Shown piece after piece: positions 1 through 10,303 of a stretch of 64,000 nucleotides of DNA. Under the pieces are notes generated by a model. The model did not search any database and had not been told where the DNA came from. It saw only the letters and a program-made list of their open reading frames with translations. Origin of the DNA: Streptomyces roseicoloratus (GTDB taxonomy: Bacteria; Actinomycetota; Actinomycetes; Streptomycetales; Streptomycetaceae). Location of the stretch: NCBI RefSeq assembly GCF_004117935.1, contig NZ_SDOY01000172.1, forward strand, positions 78,561-142,560, in the 5' to 3' direction. Each line of letters begins with the position of its first letter. The stretch's first letter is position 1. The translations under genes and the position numbers were made by a program.

Positions 1-945
1 AACGTCTCCCCGGCCTCCGGCGCCGTCACCGCCACCACCACCCCCGGCGGAGGCGGCGGCACCGGCTTCAAGCAGGCCGCCCCCTACCTCTACCTCGGCT
101 GGGGCAACCCGCCCGCGCCCGCCACGGTCATGAACGCCACCGGCATCAAGACCTTCACCATGGCCTTCATCCTCTCCTCCGGCGGCTGCAACCCGGCCTG
201 GGACGGCCAGCGTCCGCTCACCGGCGGCGTCGACCAGTCCACCATCGGCGCCATCCGGGCCGCCGGCGGCGACATCGTCCCCTCCATCGGCGGCTGGTCG
301 GGCAACAAGCTCGGCCCCAACTGCTCGACCCCGGAGGCCCTGGCCGGCGCCTACCAGAAGGTCATCGACGCGTACGGCCTGAAGTCGATCGACGTCGACA
401 TCGAGAACACCGACGAATTCGAGAACGCCGTCGTCCAGGACCGCATCCTCAACGCCCTGAAGATCGTCAAGGCCGGCAATCCCGGCCTGAGGACGATCCT
501 CACCTTCGGCACCTCGACCACCGGCCCGACCTCCTGGGGCAACCGGCTCATCGAGCAGTCCAAGGCGCTGAACGCCGGCATCGACGTCTTCACCATCATG
601 CCCTTCGACTTCGGCGGCGGCGCCGACATGTACGGCAACACGGTCAACGCCACCGAGGGCCTGAAGAACAAGCTGAAGTCCGTCTACGGCTGGGACGACG
701 CCACCGCCTACGCCCACATCGGCATCTCCGGCATGAACGGCCTCTCCGACCAGCAGGAGGTCACCTCCCTGGAGGCCTGGACCAAGATCCGCGACTGGGC
801 CAACGCCCATCACCTCGCCCGGCTCGCCTTCTGGTCCGTCAACCGGGACCGCGGCTGCGCCGGCGGCGGCGTGACCGAGACCTGCTCCGGCATCGCCCAG
901 CCCGACTGGGAGTTCACCCGCATCACCGCCGGCTTCACCGGCTGA
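1..945 (+). CDS. Secreted GH18 chitinase, 3' part (start outside window)
   Basis: The gene is open from base 1, so 314 C-terminal residues are visible. A Thr/Gly-rich linker (about residues 10-22) precedes a glycoside hydrolase family 18 barrel, which suggests a substrate-binding module upstream of the window. The catalytic motif reads SIDVDIE at residues 129-135. The two central Asp and the proton-donor Glu of the family motif DxxDxDxE are kept, but its first Asp is Lys here. MPFDFGGG near residue 203 fits the substrate-binding strand. The family hydrolyses beta-1,4 links in chitin outside the cell with retention. Convergent with the peptide transporter operon, with a shared hairpin after the stop codon. 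Confidence 0.88.
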   Translation, partial: NVSPASGAVTATTTPGGGGGTGFKQAAPYLYLGWGNPPAPATVMNATGIKTFTMAFILSSGGCNPAWDGQRPLTGGVDQSTIGAIRAAGGDIVPSIGGWSGNKLGPNCSTPEALAGAYQKVIDAYGLKSIDVDIENTDEFENAVVQDRILNALKIVKAGNPGLRTILTFGTSTTGPTSWGNRLIEQSKALNAGIDVFTIMPFDFGGGADMYGNTVNATEGLKNKLKSVYGWDDATAYAHIGISGMNGLSDQQEVTSLEAWTKIRDWANAHHLARLAFWSVNRDRGCAGGGVTETCSGIAQPDWEFTRITAGFTG

Positions 946-946
946 A

Positions 947-996
947 CCGACTCCTTCGGATCCGGGGCGGACCCGCCCGGGATCCGGAGGAATCGG
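947..996. terminator. Bidirectional hairpin terminator
   Basis: An inverted repeat of about 16 bp with two mismatches surrounds a GC-rich loop. It sits exactly between the stop codons of the convergent chitinase and peptide ABC operon. It has no U-tract, which is usual in high-GC actinomycetes. Confidence 0.7.
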
Positions 997-997
997 T

Positions 998-2016
<1,019 letters not shown>

Positions 2017-2020
<4 letters not shown>

Positions 2021-3021
2021 GACGCGACGCCTCCGTACGCGGGGAAGTGACAGGCCGCCGGATGCGCGGCCGGGCCGGCGAGCGGCGGACGCTCGCCCTC
2101 GCACCGGGCCCGGTCCTCGTCCGTGCCGAGGGCCGGGCGCGGGCAGCGCGGCGCGAAGGCGCAGCCCGGGGCGGGGGAGAGCAGGGACGGCGGGGAGCCC
2201 GGGATCGCCCGCAGCGGGGCGTCGTCCCGGTCGTCGAGACGCGGCAGCGAGTCGAGCAGGCCCCGGGTGTAGGGGTGCGCGGGCGCGCCGAACAGGCCGT
2301 CCACCGGCGCCCGTTCGGCCGCCCGGCCGCCGTACATCACCAGCACCTCGTGGGCGACCCGGGCCACCACACCGAGATCGTGGGTGATCATCACGACGGC
2401 CAGCCCGCGTTCCTCCTGCACCCGGGCGATCAGCTCCAGGATCTGGGCCTGCACCGTGACGTCGAGCGCTGTGGTCGGCTCGTCGGCGATCAGCAGCTCG
2501 GGCTCGCAGACCAGCGCCGTGGCGATCATCACGCGCTGCCGCATGCCGCCGGAGAACTGGTGCGGATACTCGCCGGCCCGCCGCGCCGGCTCCGGGATGC
2601 CGACCTCGGCGAGCGCCTCGACGGCGAGCCGCCGGGCGACCGCGCGGCGGGAGCCGAAGTGCACCCGGTGGTGCTCGGCGATCTGCTCGCCCACCGTGTA
2701 GTAGGGGTGCAGGCTCGACAGCGGGTCCTGGAAGATCATCGCCATCCGCCGGCCGCGCAGCCGGTTCAGCTCCCGCTCCGGCAGACCGACCAGTTCGCGC
2801 CCGTCGAGGCGGATCGAGCCGGCCACCCGGGCGCCCGTGTGCAGGCCCATCACCGCCAGCGAGGTCACCGACTTGCCGGATCCGGACTCGCCGACGATGC
2901 CGAGGGTCCGGCCGCGCGGCACGTCGAAGGAGAGCCCGTCGACGGCGCGCACCGGGCCGTGCCGGGTCGGGAACTCGACCGTGAGGTCACGGACCGAGAG
3001 CAGGGGTTCGGTCTCGGGCAT
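2017..3021 (-). CDS. Dipeptide/oligopeptide ABC transporter ATPase, OppD/DppD type
   Basis: A 334-residue ATPase starting MPETEPLLSVRD. It has Walker A GESGSGKSV, signature QFSGGMRQR, Walker B LLIADEPTTALD and the family C-terminal Cys motif GCAFAPRCPRP. The start ATG shares one base with the upstream permease stop (TGATG), and the stop overlaps the OppF-type start, so the genes are translationally coupled. The long open frame upstream of this ATG is the antisense-like shadow of the permease and is not part of the protein. Confidence 0.93.
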
Positions 3022-4007
3022 CAGTACCTCACACGCGGGTCGACGACGGCGTACAGCAGGTCGACGCACAGGTTGGCGACGACGATGAAGGTGGCGGCGA
3101 GCAGCGTCACCCCGAGGATCACCGGCTGGTCGCCGGTGGTGAGCGCCCCGTAGAAGAGCCGTCCCACGCCCGGCAGTCCGAAGATGGACTCGGTGATCAC
3201 GGCGCCCGCGAGCAGCCCGCCGAGGTCCATGCCGAAGATGGTGAGGATCGGCGTCATCGCGGCCCGCAGCCCGTGCTTGACCACCACGGTGCGTCGCGGC
3301 AGACCCTTGGCCCGCGCGGTGCGGATGTACGGCTCCGCCATCGACTCGATCATCGAACTCCGGCTCTGCCGGGCGTACATGGCCGCGTAGAGGATCGCGA
3401 GCGCCAGCCACGGCAGCAGCAGGTTCGACGCCCAGGACAGCGGGTCGGAGCCGAACGGCACGTACTGCGGGTAGGGCAGCAGCCCGGCCACCCGGATCAG
3501 CCCGTAGATCAGCATCACGGAGGTGAAGTAGACGGGCAGCGAGGCGGCGGCGACCGCGCCGACCATCAGGGCCCGGTCGGTGAGCGTGTCCTTGCGCAGC
3601 GCGGCGGTCACGCCCGCGCCCAGGCCGAGCGCCAGCCAGATCAGGGCCGCGCCGACGGCGAGCGAGGCCGAGACCGGCAGCCGGTCGACCAGCAGGTCCC
3701 AGACCGGCTGGGCGTTCTCGTACGAGTAGCCCAGACAGGGGAAGGAACAGTCCAGCGCGTACGGGCCGGAGCCGAAGGTGCGCCCGGTGAAGATGCCGGT
3801 GACGAAGTCGCCGAACTGGCGCCACAGCGGCTGGTCGAGGCCCATGTGGGCGCGGATCGCCTCGAGGCGTTCGGTGCTGCACGACTTGCCGCACGCGGCG
3901 GCGGCCGGGTCGGAGGGCAGCACGTAGAAGATGAGGAAGGTGATGGCGGCGACCGCGAGGAGCACGCCGAGCATGCCGAGCAGCCGGCGGCCGAGGTAGA
4001 GGATCAC
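3021..4007 (-). CDS. Peptide ABC transporter permease, DppB type
   Basis: A 328-residue inner-membrane permease with six predicted hydrophobic segments. It has the DppB-type N-terminal helix with FYVLPSDPA, a long extracytoplasmic loop containing four Cys (about residues 37-85), and the EAA cytoplasmic loop around YIRTARAKGLPRR. GTG at 4007 is chosen because it overlaps the preceding permease stop by 4 nt (GTGA) and begins at the first hydrophobic helix. Forms the translocation pore with the DppC-type neighbour. Confidence 0.9.
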   Translation of the reverse strand: MILYLGRRLLGMLGVLLAVAAITFLIFYVLPSDPAAAACGKSCSTERLEAIRAHMGLDQPLWRQFGDFVTGIFTGRTFGSGPYALDCSFPCLGYSYENAQPVWDLLVDRLPVSASLAVGAALIWLALGLGAGVTAALRKDTLTDRALMVGAVAAASLPVYFTSVMLIYGLIRVAGLLPYPQYVPFGSDPLSWASNLLLPWLALAILYAAMYARQSRSSMIESMAEPYIRTARAKGLPRRTVVVKHGLRAAMTPILTIFGMDLGGLLAGAVITESIFGLPGVGRLFYGALTTGDQPVILGVTLLAATFIVVANLCVDLLYAVVDPRVRY

Positions 4008-4963
4008 GACCGGCCTCCCCGGGGGTCGAAGACGTCCCGCAGCGCGTCGCCGAGCAGGGTGAAGGCGAGGACGGTGAGGAAGAGACACACGCTGGGCACG
4101 ACGAAGTACATGGGGTCGGTGTCGTAGAAGGCGACGCTCTCGGCGATCATCTGGCCCCAGGACGGCGTCGGCGGGCGCACGCCGACACCGAGGTAGCTGA
4201 GCGCGGCCTCGGTGGCGATCATCCCGGGCACGATCAGGGTCGTGTAGGCGATGACCGGGCCCGCGACGCCCGGCAGCACCTCGCGGGTGAGGATGCGCCA
4301 GTCGGACGCGCCGCTCACCCGGGCCGCGTCGACGTACTCGCGGTGCTTGAGCGAGAGCGTCTGGCCGCGCACGATCCGGGCGATGCCGGGCCAACCGAAG
4401 AGGCCGATGACCAGGACCATCAGCAGGATCCGGTTGACGTCCCTGGCCACCGACATCATCGCGATCATGAAGATGAGGGACGGGAAGGACATGGTGAGGT
4501 CCATCAGCCGGGACAGGACGGTGTCGGTGCGCCCGCCGAAGTAGCCGGCGGCCACGCCCGCCGCGACCCCCGCGACCACCACGATGGCGGTCGCGGCGAA
4601 GGCGATGAGCAGCGAGACCTGGGCGCCGTGCACCACCCGGGCGAACAGGTCGCGGCCGGTGACCGGCTCGACGCCGAGCCAGTGCTCGGCGGAGACCCCG
4701 CCGAGCGGCCCGATGGGCAGCCCGCCCAGGTAGGGGTCGACGGCGGAGGCGTCGAACTGGTCGGGGCGCCAGCCGCCCAGGCGGCTGAGCAGCGGGGCGG
4801 CGACGGCGATCAGGGCGAACAGGGCGACGACGGCGAGGGCGGCGAGGGCCGAGGGACGGCGGCGCAGCTCGGCCAGGGCGAGCCGCCAGGGGCTGCCGCC
4901 CCCGGCCGGCCCGGCCTCCGCCCGCTCCTTCGCCCTGTCCGGGGATGCGGAGACGGTGGTCAT
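4004..4963 (-). CDS. Peptide ABC transporter permease, DppC type
   Basis: A 319-residue permease. A polar cytoplasmic N-terminus of about 35 residues precedes the first helix (ALAALAVVALFALIAVAAP). The EAA-loop is REYVDAARVSGASDWRIL and the conserved C-terminal LLGDALRDVFDPRG is typical of DppC/OppC. It follows the binding-protein gene by 9 bp and overlaps the DppB-type gene by 4 nt. The order binding protein, C, B, D, F is unusual only in having C before B. Confidence 0.92.
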   Translation of the reverse strand: MTTVSASPDRAKERAEAGPAGGGSPWRLALAELRRRPSALAALAVVALFALIAVAAPLLSRLGGWRPDQFDASAVDPYLGGLPIGPLGGVSAEHWLGVEPVTGRDLFARVVHGAQVSLLIAFAATAIVVVAGVAAGVAAGYFGGRTDTVLSRLMDLTMSFPSLIFMIAMMSVARDVNRILLMVLVIGLFGWPGIARIVRGQTLSLKHREYVDAARVSGASDWRILTREVLPGVAGPVIAYTTLIVPGMIATEAALSYLGVGVRPPTPSWGQMIAESVAFYDTDPMYFVVPSVCLFLTVLAFTLLGDALRDVFDPRGGRS

Positions 4964-4972
4964 GGACTCGGC

Positions 4973-6730
4973 TCAGCTCCCGCTCTTGGACGGGTCCTTG
5001 AGACCGATCGTCGCGTAGTCGATCTGGCCGCCGAACGAGGTGTGCCCGAAGGCGCCCGCGACGTTCGGTCCGACGAGGAGCGGCTTGCGCTCGACGACGA
5101 CGGGCGCGGTGGGTGCCTTGGCGAGGATCTGCCCGTCGAGCTCCTGCCAGGCCTTGTTGGCCGCGGCGGCGTCGGTCATCGCGGCGATCTCGTCCATCCG
5201 CTTCATCGTGGGCTCGTCGCGGAACAGGGAGTGGTTGCCGGAGTTGCCCTTCTCCTTGATGTAGCGGCCGTCGAACACGAAGGGCAGGAAGGTGGAGCCG
5301 GACGGGTAGTCCGGACACCAGCCGGTGTAGGTGAGGTCGGTGCGGTTCTTGGTGTCGCCGATGGTGTCGTAGAAGGCGGACGGGTCGACGGTCTCGATGG
5401 TCACCTTGATGCCGGCCCGGCCGAGGGACTGCTGGACGGCCTCGGCGACGGCCTTGTCGCCGGTGGAGACGGTGATGCTGGTGGAGAAGCCGCCCGGCTT
5501 GCCGGCCTCCTTCAGGAGCTGCTTCGCCTTGTCCACGTCGCCGGTCGGCGGGATCTTCAGCGTGTCGGGCTGCTTGCCGCCCTCGAACAGCGAGCCGGGC
5601 ATGAGCGCGGTGGCCGGCTCGTTGAGCGCCGGCCCGCCGGACGCGGTGAGCACGGACTGCCGGTCGAGGGCGTACTGCACGGCCTGGCGCACCTTGACGT
5701 CGTCGAAGGGCGCGCGGCCGGTGTGCATCTGCAGCATCTCGGTGCAGTTGGTGGACTCGGCGAGCAGGCGGGCCCGGACGTCGGGCTTGGTGAGGACCTT
5801 GGGCGTGCTCTCGGGGCGGAGGTTGACCCAGGAGACGGCGGAGGCGTCGGCGCCGGAGCCGGTGATCAGCCGGTCGTCGATCTGGTTGCCCTTGAGGCCC
5901 ATGGTGACGACGATCCGGTCCGGGTAGGCCTTGCGCACGCCGTCCGTCTTCGGGTCCCAGTGCGGATTGCGGACCAGGACGAGCTGCTTGTCGCGGGCGT
6001 ACGACTCGATCTTGTACGGGCCGGAGGAGAACGGGCGGTTGTCGTACTGGGGGCCCTTGTCCTGGGACTTGGGCACGGGGGCGAAGGTGGGCAGAACGGT
6101 CGCGTAGGGGAACTCGGCGAACGGCTTGCGCAGTTCGAAGACGATGGTGTGGTCGTCGGGCGTCTTCACGGAGTCCAGGTGCTTGCCGCCGGCCGGGCCC
6201 TGGTAGCCCTCGGCCCCGGCGAGGTAGCGGGCCGCGTAGTCGGGGCCGCCGGGGAGGTCGGGGGAGAAGGACCGCTCGACGTTGTACTTGACGTCCTGCG
6301 CCGTGACGGGAGAGCCGTCCTCGTACTTCAGGCCCTTCTTCAGGCGGAAGGTCCAGGTCTTGGCCCCGTTGGAGGAGGTGCCCAGGTCCTCGGCGAGGTC
6401 CGGGCTCAGCTCGCCGCCCTTGGCGCCCGGCTCGGCCTTGTAGGTGAGCAGGGTGCGGTAGAGCAGCCGGGTGCCGAAGTCCATGTCGCCCATGACCCAG
6501 TTGCGGGCCGGGTCGAGGTGCGTGAAGTCCTGGTTGGACAGCACGGTGAGCGTGCCGCCCTTCGCCGGTGCCCCGCCCACGACCTTGCCGAGGTTTCCGG
6601 TGGCGGGATTGGCCCCGCCCTTCCCGGGGCCCCCGTTCGCGCCGGTGCCGCCGCCGGAGCAGCCGGCCGCGCCGAGGGAGAGGGCCGTCACCACGGCGAC
6701 GGCGAGGATGTTTCGCTTGTGCTGGTCCAT
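4973..6730 (-). CDS. Peptide-binding lipoprotein of the ABC transporter (SBP_bac_5)
   Basis: A 585-residue solute-binding protein. It begins with a lipoprotein signal peptide: basic MDQHKR, a hydrophobic stretch, then lipobox AAGC with Cys24 as the lipidation site, followed by a Gly/Asn-rich tether. The rest has the layout of the DppA/OppA family, with THLDPARN early, the FRLKKGLKYEDG strand, and GTDNA-like C-terminal features including WCPDYPSG. It should capture di- or oligopeptides outside the membrane for the four downstream proteins. First gene of the operon. The promoter must lie in the 129-bp gap shared with the divergent aldehyde dehydrogenase. Confidence 0.92.
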   Translation of the reverse strand: MDQHKRNILAVAVVTALSLGAAGCSGGGTGANGGPGKGGANPATGNLGKVVGGAPAKGGTLTVLSNQDFTHLDPARNWVMGDMDFGTRLLYRTLLTYKAEPGAKGGELSPDLAEDLGTSSNGAKTWTFRLKKGLKYEDGSPVTAQDVKYNVERSFSPDLPGGPDYAARYLAGAEGYQGPAGGKHLDSVKTPDDHTIVFELRKPFAEFPYATVLPTFAPVPKSQDKGPQYDNRPFSSGPYKIESYARDKQLVLVRNPHWDPKTDGVRKAYPDRIVVTMGLKGNQIDDRLITGSGADASAVSWVNLRPESTPKVLTKPDVRARLLAESTNCTEMLQMHTGRAPFDDVKVRQAVQYALDRQSVLTASGGPALNEPATALMPGSLFEGGKQPDTLKIPPTGDVDKAKQLLKEAGKPGGFSTSITVSTGDKAVAEAVQQSLGRAGIKVTIETVDPSAFYDTIGDTKNRTDLTYTGWCPDYPSGSTFLPFVFDGRYIKEKGNSGNHSLFRDEPTMKRMDEIAAMTDAAAANKAWQELDGQILAKAPTAPVVVERKPLLVGPNVAGAFGHTSFGGQIDYATIGLKDPSKSGS

Positions 6731-6786
6731 CAGGAGTCACTCCGACGTGGAGGGTTCGGTCGGCCTCGCGAGATCCGCTGGCCGAA

Positions 6787-6813
6787 AATGTGACCCGTAA
6801 CATAGTAATGTGA
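6787..6813. promoter_or_regulatory. Divergent promoter region with small AT-rich dyad
   Basis: The gap between the peptide transporter operon and the aldehyde dehydrogenase holds an AT-rich patch unlike its surroundings. It contains the dyad ACAT-AGTA-ATGT (6800-6811) and two copies of AATGTGA. The position suggests an operator serving both divergent genes. No regulator gene is adjacent, so the binding protein is unknown. Confidence 0.4.
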
Positions 6814-6859
6814 AATTGTACTGCGCAAGCCCTCGGACACGACAGAGAAGGTTCGACGC

Positions 6860-8218
6860 ATGACCGTGATCTCCCGCAACCCCGCCGACCCGGCCGACCG
6901 TCTCGTCGACATCCCCGCACCCGGCGCCTTCGCCGCGGCCGACGCGGTCGAACGGGCCCGCACCGCCCAGCCCGGCTGGGCGCGCGGCGGGGCCGCCGCC
7001 CGCGCCGCCGCCCTCGGCGCGGCCGCCACCGCGATCGAGGCCGCGAGCACCGAACTCGCCGACCTCGCCGTACGGGAGGTCGGCAAGCCGGTCGCGGAGG
7101 CCCGCGCCGAACTCGGCCGCACCGTCGCCCTCTGGCGCTACTACGCCCAGGCGTCGTACGAACCCACCGGAGCCGTCCACGAGCCGGCGGCCGGACCGGG
7201 ACTGCTGCTCACCCGGCGCCGGCCCCACGGCGTCGCCGGCCTCGTCACGCCCTGGAACTTCCCCTTCGCCATTCCCACCTGGAAGGCGGCGCCGGCGCTC
7301 GCCGCCGGGAACGCCGTCGTCCTCAAGCCCGCGCCGGAAGCCACGGCCTGCGCCCTGCGGCTCGCCGAGCTCGTCCGGCAGGCGCTTCCCGAGGGCCTGT
7401 TCACCGTCGTGCCCGGCGGCGCCACCGAGGGCGGCGCCCTGGTCTCCGCCGCCGACGTCGTCTCCTTCACCGGCTCCTCCGCCGTCGGCCGTGAGGTCGT
7501 GCGCACCGCGACCGCCCGGGGCATCCCCGTGCAGGCCGAGATGGGCGGCCTCAACGCGGCCGTCGTCCTCCCCGACGCCGACATCGAGAAGGCGGCCCAG
7601 CACATCGCCGCGTCCGTCTCCGGATTCGCGGGCCAGAAGTGCACCGCCACCAGCCGGGTCATCGCCGTCGGCGACGCCCTCGACCCGCTGCGCGAGGCAC
7701 TGGCCGAGGCGCTGCGGGCCGTCCCGGTCGGCGACCCCGGCGACCCGGCCACCGTGTGCGGTCCGCTCATCTCCGAGGCGGCCCGCGACGCGACGCGGAC
7801 GGCCTGGCAGGGGCTGTCCGTCCTCGCGGGCGGCACCGTCCCGGACCGCGGCGGCTGGTACGCGGCGCCGACCCTGGTCGAGAAGGCGGCCCCGGGCCAC
7901 CGGCTGCTGCGCGAGGAGGTCTTCGGCCCCGTCGCGGCCCTGCTGTCCGCGCGCGACCTGGACCACGCCGTACGGATCACCAACTCCGCCCGCTACGGTC
8001 TGGTCACCTCGGTCCACACCGCCGACCTGGCCGCGGCCCTGGAAGGCCTCGACCGGCTCGACACCGGAATGGTCCGGATCAACGCGCCGACCACCGGGGT
8101 CGACTTCCACCTCCCGTTCGGCGGCACCAAGGCCTCCAGCTTCGGGCCGCGCGAACAGGGCCGCGCCGCCCTGGACTTCTACACCTCGTCCCGTACGTAC
8201 ACGGTGTCGCCCGCCTGA
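6860..8218 (+). CDS. NAD(P)-dependent aldehyde dehydrogenase
   Basis: A 452-residue member of the ALDH superfamily, slightly shorter than the usual 470-500. It contains TPWNFPFAIP, the coenzyme motif FTGSSAVG, the general base in EMGGLN, and the catalytic Cys in GQKCTATSR. The last motif and the Met in EMGG resemble alpha-ketoglutaric semialdehyde dehydrogenases. It oxidises an aldehyde to the acid in the cytoplasm; the substrate cannot be read from the sequence. Divergent from a peptide importer, so a link to degradation of an imported peptide or amino-acid derivative is a reasonable inference. A hairpin follows the gene. Confidence 0.88.
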   Translation: MTVISRNPADPADRLVDIPAPGAFAAADAVERARTAQPGWARGGAAARAAALGAAATAIEAASTELADLAVREVGKPVAEARAELGRTVALWRYYAQASYEPTGAVHEPAAGPGLLLTRRRPHGVAGLVTPWNFPFAIPTWKAAPALAAGNAVVLKPAPEATACALRLAELVRQALPEGLFTVVPGGATEGGALVSAADVVSFTGSSAVGREVVRTATARGIPVQAEMGGLNAAVVLPDADIEKAAQHIAASVSGFAGQKCTATSRVIAVGDALDPLREALAEALRAVPVGDPGDPATVCGPLISEAARDATRTAWQGLSVLAGGTVPDRGGWYAAPTLVEKAAPGHRLLREEVFGPVAALLSARDLDHAVRITNSARYGLVTSVHTADLAAALEGLDRLDTGMVRINAPTTGVDFHLPFGGTKASSFGPREQGRAALDFYTSSRTYTVSPA

Positions 8219-8319
8219 CGGGCCGTACCGGCGCGACGGGGGCGGCCGGCCCTCCCTCGCGTCTTCGGCGACCGCGTCCCGCTCACGGCATCGGGTTCGG
8301 CGGACGGACGGGCCGTCGT

Positions 8320-8349
8320 CTGTGGGGGGGCGTGATCCCCCCCCCACAG
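8320..8349 (+). terminator. Hairpin terminator after the aldehyde dehydrogenase gene
   Basis: A perfect 11-bp stem (CTGTGGGGGGG with its complement) around a 6-nt loop, about 100 nt after the stop codon. Two extra C residues lie in the right arm. Confidence 0.6.
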
Positions 8350-8392
8350 GCGGGCAGATTCCCTGCCCCCGCAGGCGCGCGGGCCCGGGGCG

Positions 8393-8827
8393 CTATCCCT
8401 CGGGAGCGGACAGCCTGGCCAGCAACCGCTGGGCTTCCGTGCCGACGATCTCATCCGGGTCCGCGGCCAGTACCTCCAGCTGCCGGAAGAACGCACTCCC
8501 GCCGGACGTGCCGGACAGCCAGCGTGGATCGCAGTCGACTTCGGCAGCGAGCTGGTCTGCGACCGAGGAGTCCTCGGCGCGGCCCAAGGCCGCCAGCACG
8601 GCGCGCAAACCCCACAGGTCCCCCCGCTGAAGGAGGGCTTCGGCCGTCTCGTGGACCACTCCGGTGTCGTGGGCGTCGAGCAGGAGCCGTCGAAGGACCT
8701 CTGCGATCTTCGGCACCTCCGCTGCGACGGCGAGCCGACGCCCTGCTGCCGCGCGCACCGCCCAGGACGCAGAATCCGCGTCCTGAACAGCGGCGACGAG
8801 CTCGGCATCCCCTTCGAAAGAAGTCAT
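8393..8827 (-). CDS. Small HEAT-repeat-like protein of unknown function
   Basis: A 144-residue all-helical protein starting MTSFEGDAEL. Pairs of amphipathic helices (AVRAAAGRRLAVAAEV, VVHETAEALLQRGD, IVGTEAQRLLARLS) look like HEAT/armadillo repeats. The ATG at 8827 is preferred because an AGGG ribosome site lies about 10 nt upstream and the alpha-helical part begins there. The upstream extension of the frame is low-complexity. Base composition is less GC-rich than the neighbouring operons. It sits next to another orphan small gene, as orphan immunity or accessory proteins often do, but no function can be assigned. Confidence 0.6.
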   Translation of the reverse strand: MTSFEGDAELVAAVQDADSASWAVRAAAGRRLAVAAEVPKIAEVLRRLLLDAHDTGVVHETAEALLQRGDLWGLRAVLAALGRAEDSSVADQLAAEVDCDPRWLSGTSGGSAFFRQLEVLAADPDEIVGTEAQRLLARLSAPEG

Positions 8828-9064
8828 GAACACACCCTGACAGTGCCCGAAGCGCATCGCCAGGTCCGAACCCCCGGCCCTGCGAGCGACATTGCTGGCT
8901 CGGCGCAGCGCCGCCCCGGCGGTGCCACTGCCTTGCACCACCGCAGTCGCCCGGCCCGGGCGGGGGCCGCCGTTCCGATGGCGGCCACCCGGAGGGCGCC
9001 GCAGCATGGAGGGGATCTCGTCCCCTCCCCGCCGCGGACGCCCGTCACCGGAAGCGAGCACCCC

Positions 9065-9253
9065 ATGAGCGCACTCGTCGCGGTCGCCGGCGCGACCGGC
9101 CGGATCGGCCGTCGCGTCACCGGCCTGCTCGCCGAGGCGGGCGTGCCGGTCCGCGCCCTGGGGCGCGACCGGGCGAAGCTCGACCGGCTGCCCACCGGTG
9201 ACACCAGGACGGCGTCCTACACAGCTGACTGGTCACTGTGCTTCGGCTCATGA
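9065..9253 (+). pseudogene. 5' fragment of an NmrA-like NAD(P)-binding protein gene
   Basis: The frame starts with a clear Rossmann dinucleotide-binding motif, VAVAGATGRIGRRV, and family-like sequence to about LDRLP (codon ending near 9194). It then turns into unrelated residues and stops at 9253. The matching C-terminal part is found from about 9660. The middle of the protein (roughly 50 residues in relatives) is missing, and unrelated DNA with its own gene has taken its place. Confidence 0.65.
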
Positions 9254-9285
9254 CAGGGTGTCCTCCTGAGCGTTGAGGGGGAGCC

Positions 9286-9594
9286 ATGGCAGAGGTCGGG
9301 GGATGGATCTGGGAACGCAACCTGCGGTCGTTCCTGGAGTTGCTGTCGCACTACGTGGGCTACGGCTTTGATGCCACCGACTGGTCGACGGTGGCACTGG
9401 CGATCGAGGCGACCGACGACGAGCGGACCGACGGCTGGTACTCGTACCCCTTGGTCGGCGAGCATCGACAGGTCGAGATTCGGCTTGCCCGCGCGGTCGG
9501 CGGCGATGAGGTCAGGTTGGTCGTGAAGGGGGCTCTGACGCCTGAGCTGGAGGTCCGGGCGGACACGTTGCTGGCCGCCTTCGCAGCCGGGTGA
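9286..9594 (+). CDS. Small protein of unknown function inside the split NmrA-like gene
   Basis: A 102-residue hydrophilic protein with a good ribosome-binding site (GAGGGGGAG about 4 nt before the ATG). It is Trp-rich near the start (WIWER), has an alpha-beta pattern, and no signal peptide or membrane segment. Codon use is visibly less GC-biased in third positions than in the flanking genes. It occupies the segment that interrupts the NAD(P)-binding gene, so it was probably acquired. I do not recognise a family. The size and orphan setting would suit a toxin-immunity or antitoxin-type protein, which is only a guess. Confidence 0.6.
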   Translation: MAEVGGWIWERNLRSFLELLSHYVGYGFDATDWSTVALAIEATDDERTDGWYSYPLVGEHRQVEIRLARAVGGDEVRLVVKGALTPELEVRADTLLAAFAAG

Positions 9595-9664
9595 CCAAGG
9601 TCGACTTGACCCGTGAGCCGCATGAGGTGTCTGCCTCGTCTCCGCGCACGAGGGGCCCGGCCGG

Positions 9665-10300
9665 GTGAGGGCCCACGCCACCGTGGTGGACGCGGCCGTC
9701 GTCGTCGGCGTCCGGCGGATCGTCTACCTCTCGTACCTCAACGCCGCACCGCACGCGACCTTCACCTACGCCCGCGACCACTGGCACACCGAGCAGCACA
9801 TCCGCTCCACCGGTGTGGCCTTCACCTTCCTGCGCGACAGCACCTACCAGGCCGACCTCGCCGCGATGGCGTCCCCCGACGGCGTGCTCCGCGGCCCCGC
9901 CGGCGACGGCCGGGTGGGCGCCGTCACCCATGACGACGTCGCCGCGTCGGCCGCGGCGGTGCTGCGCACCACGGGACACGAGCACGACAGCGCCACGTAC
10001 GACATGACCGGCCCCGAGGCGCTGAGCTTCGCCGAGATCGCCGCCGCGCTGAGCGCGGCGAGCGGGCGCACGGTCACCTACGTGTCCGAGACGCGTGACG
10101 AGGCCCATGCCTCGCGCGCGGCGTACGGCGCGCCCGACTGGGAGGTGGAGGGCTGGATCACCTCGTACGAGGCGGTGGCCGTCGGTGAGATGGACGACGT
10201 GTCCGACGACGTCCGCACCCTGACCGGGCAGCCGCCGCAGGCCTTCGCGGACTTCCTGGCGGCCCACCCGGAGAGCCACCGGCACCTGCTGCCGCGGTGA
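9665..10300 (+). pseudogene. 3' fragment of the NmrA-like NAD(P)-binding protein gene
   Basis: 211 residues beginning at a GTG with VRAHATVVDAAVV. They continue through the NmrA/azoreductase-type family core (RIVYLSYLNAAPHATFTYARDHW is cut across two strands) to a complete C-terminus. The N-terminal dinucleotide-binding half is absent; it lies 470 bp upstream, in the same frame but separated by stops. If translated from the GTG, the product would lack the cofactor-binding loop and should be inactive as an oxidoreductase. Coding character is intact after the junction, so the break looks recent. Confidence 0.65.
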
Positions 10301-10303
10301 CCA

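Noticed and set aside
3021..6920. A 1299-codon open frame on the minus strand across three transporter genes
   Set aside because: Only its last part (from 4007) is a permease; the rest is the shadow of the DppC-type and binding-protein genes in another frame.
9195..9660. Insertion sequence inside the NmrA-like gene
   Set aside because: No transposase, terminal inverted repeats or target-site duplication were found.
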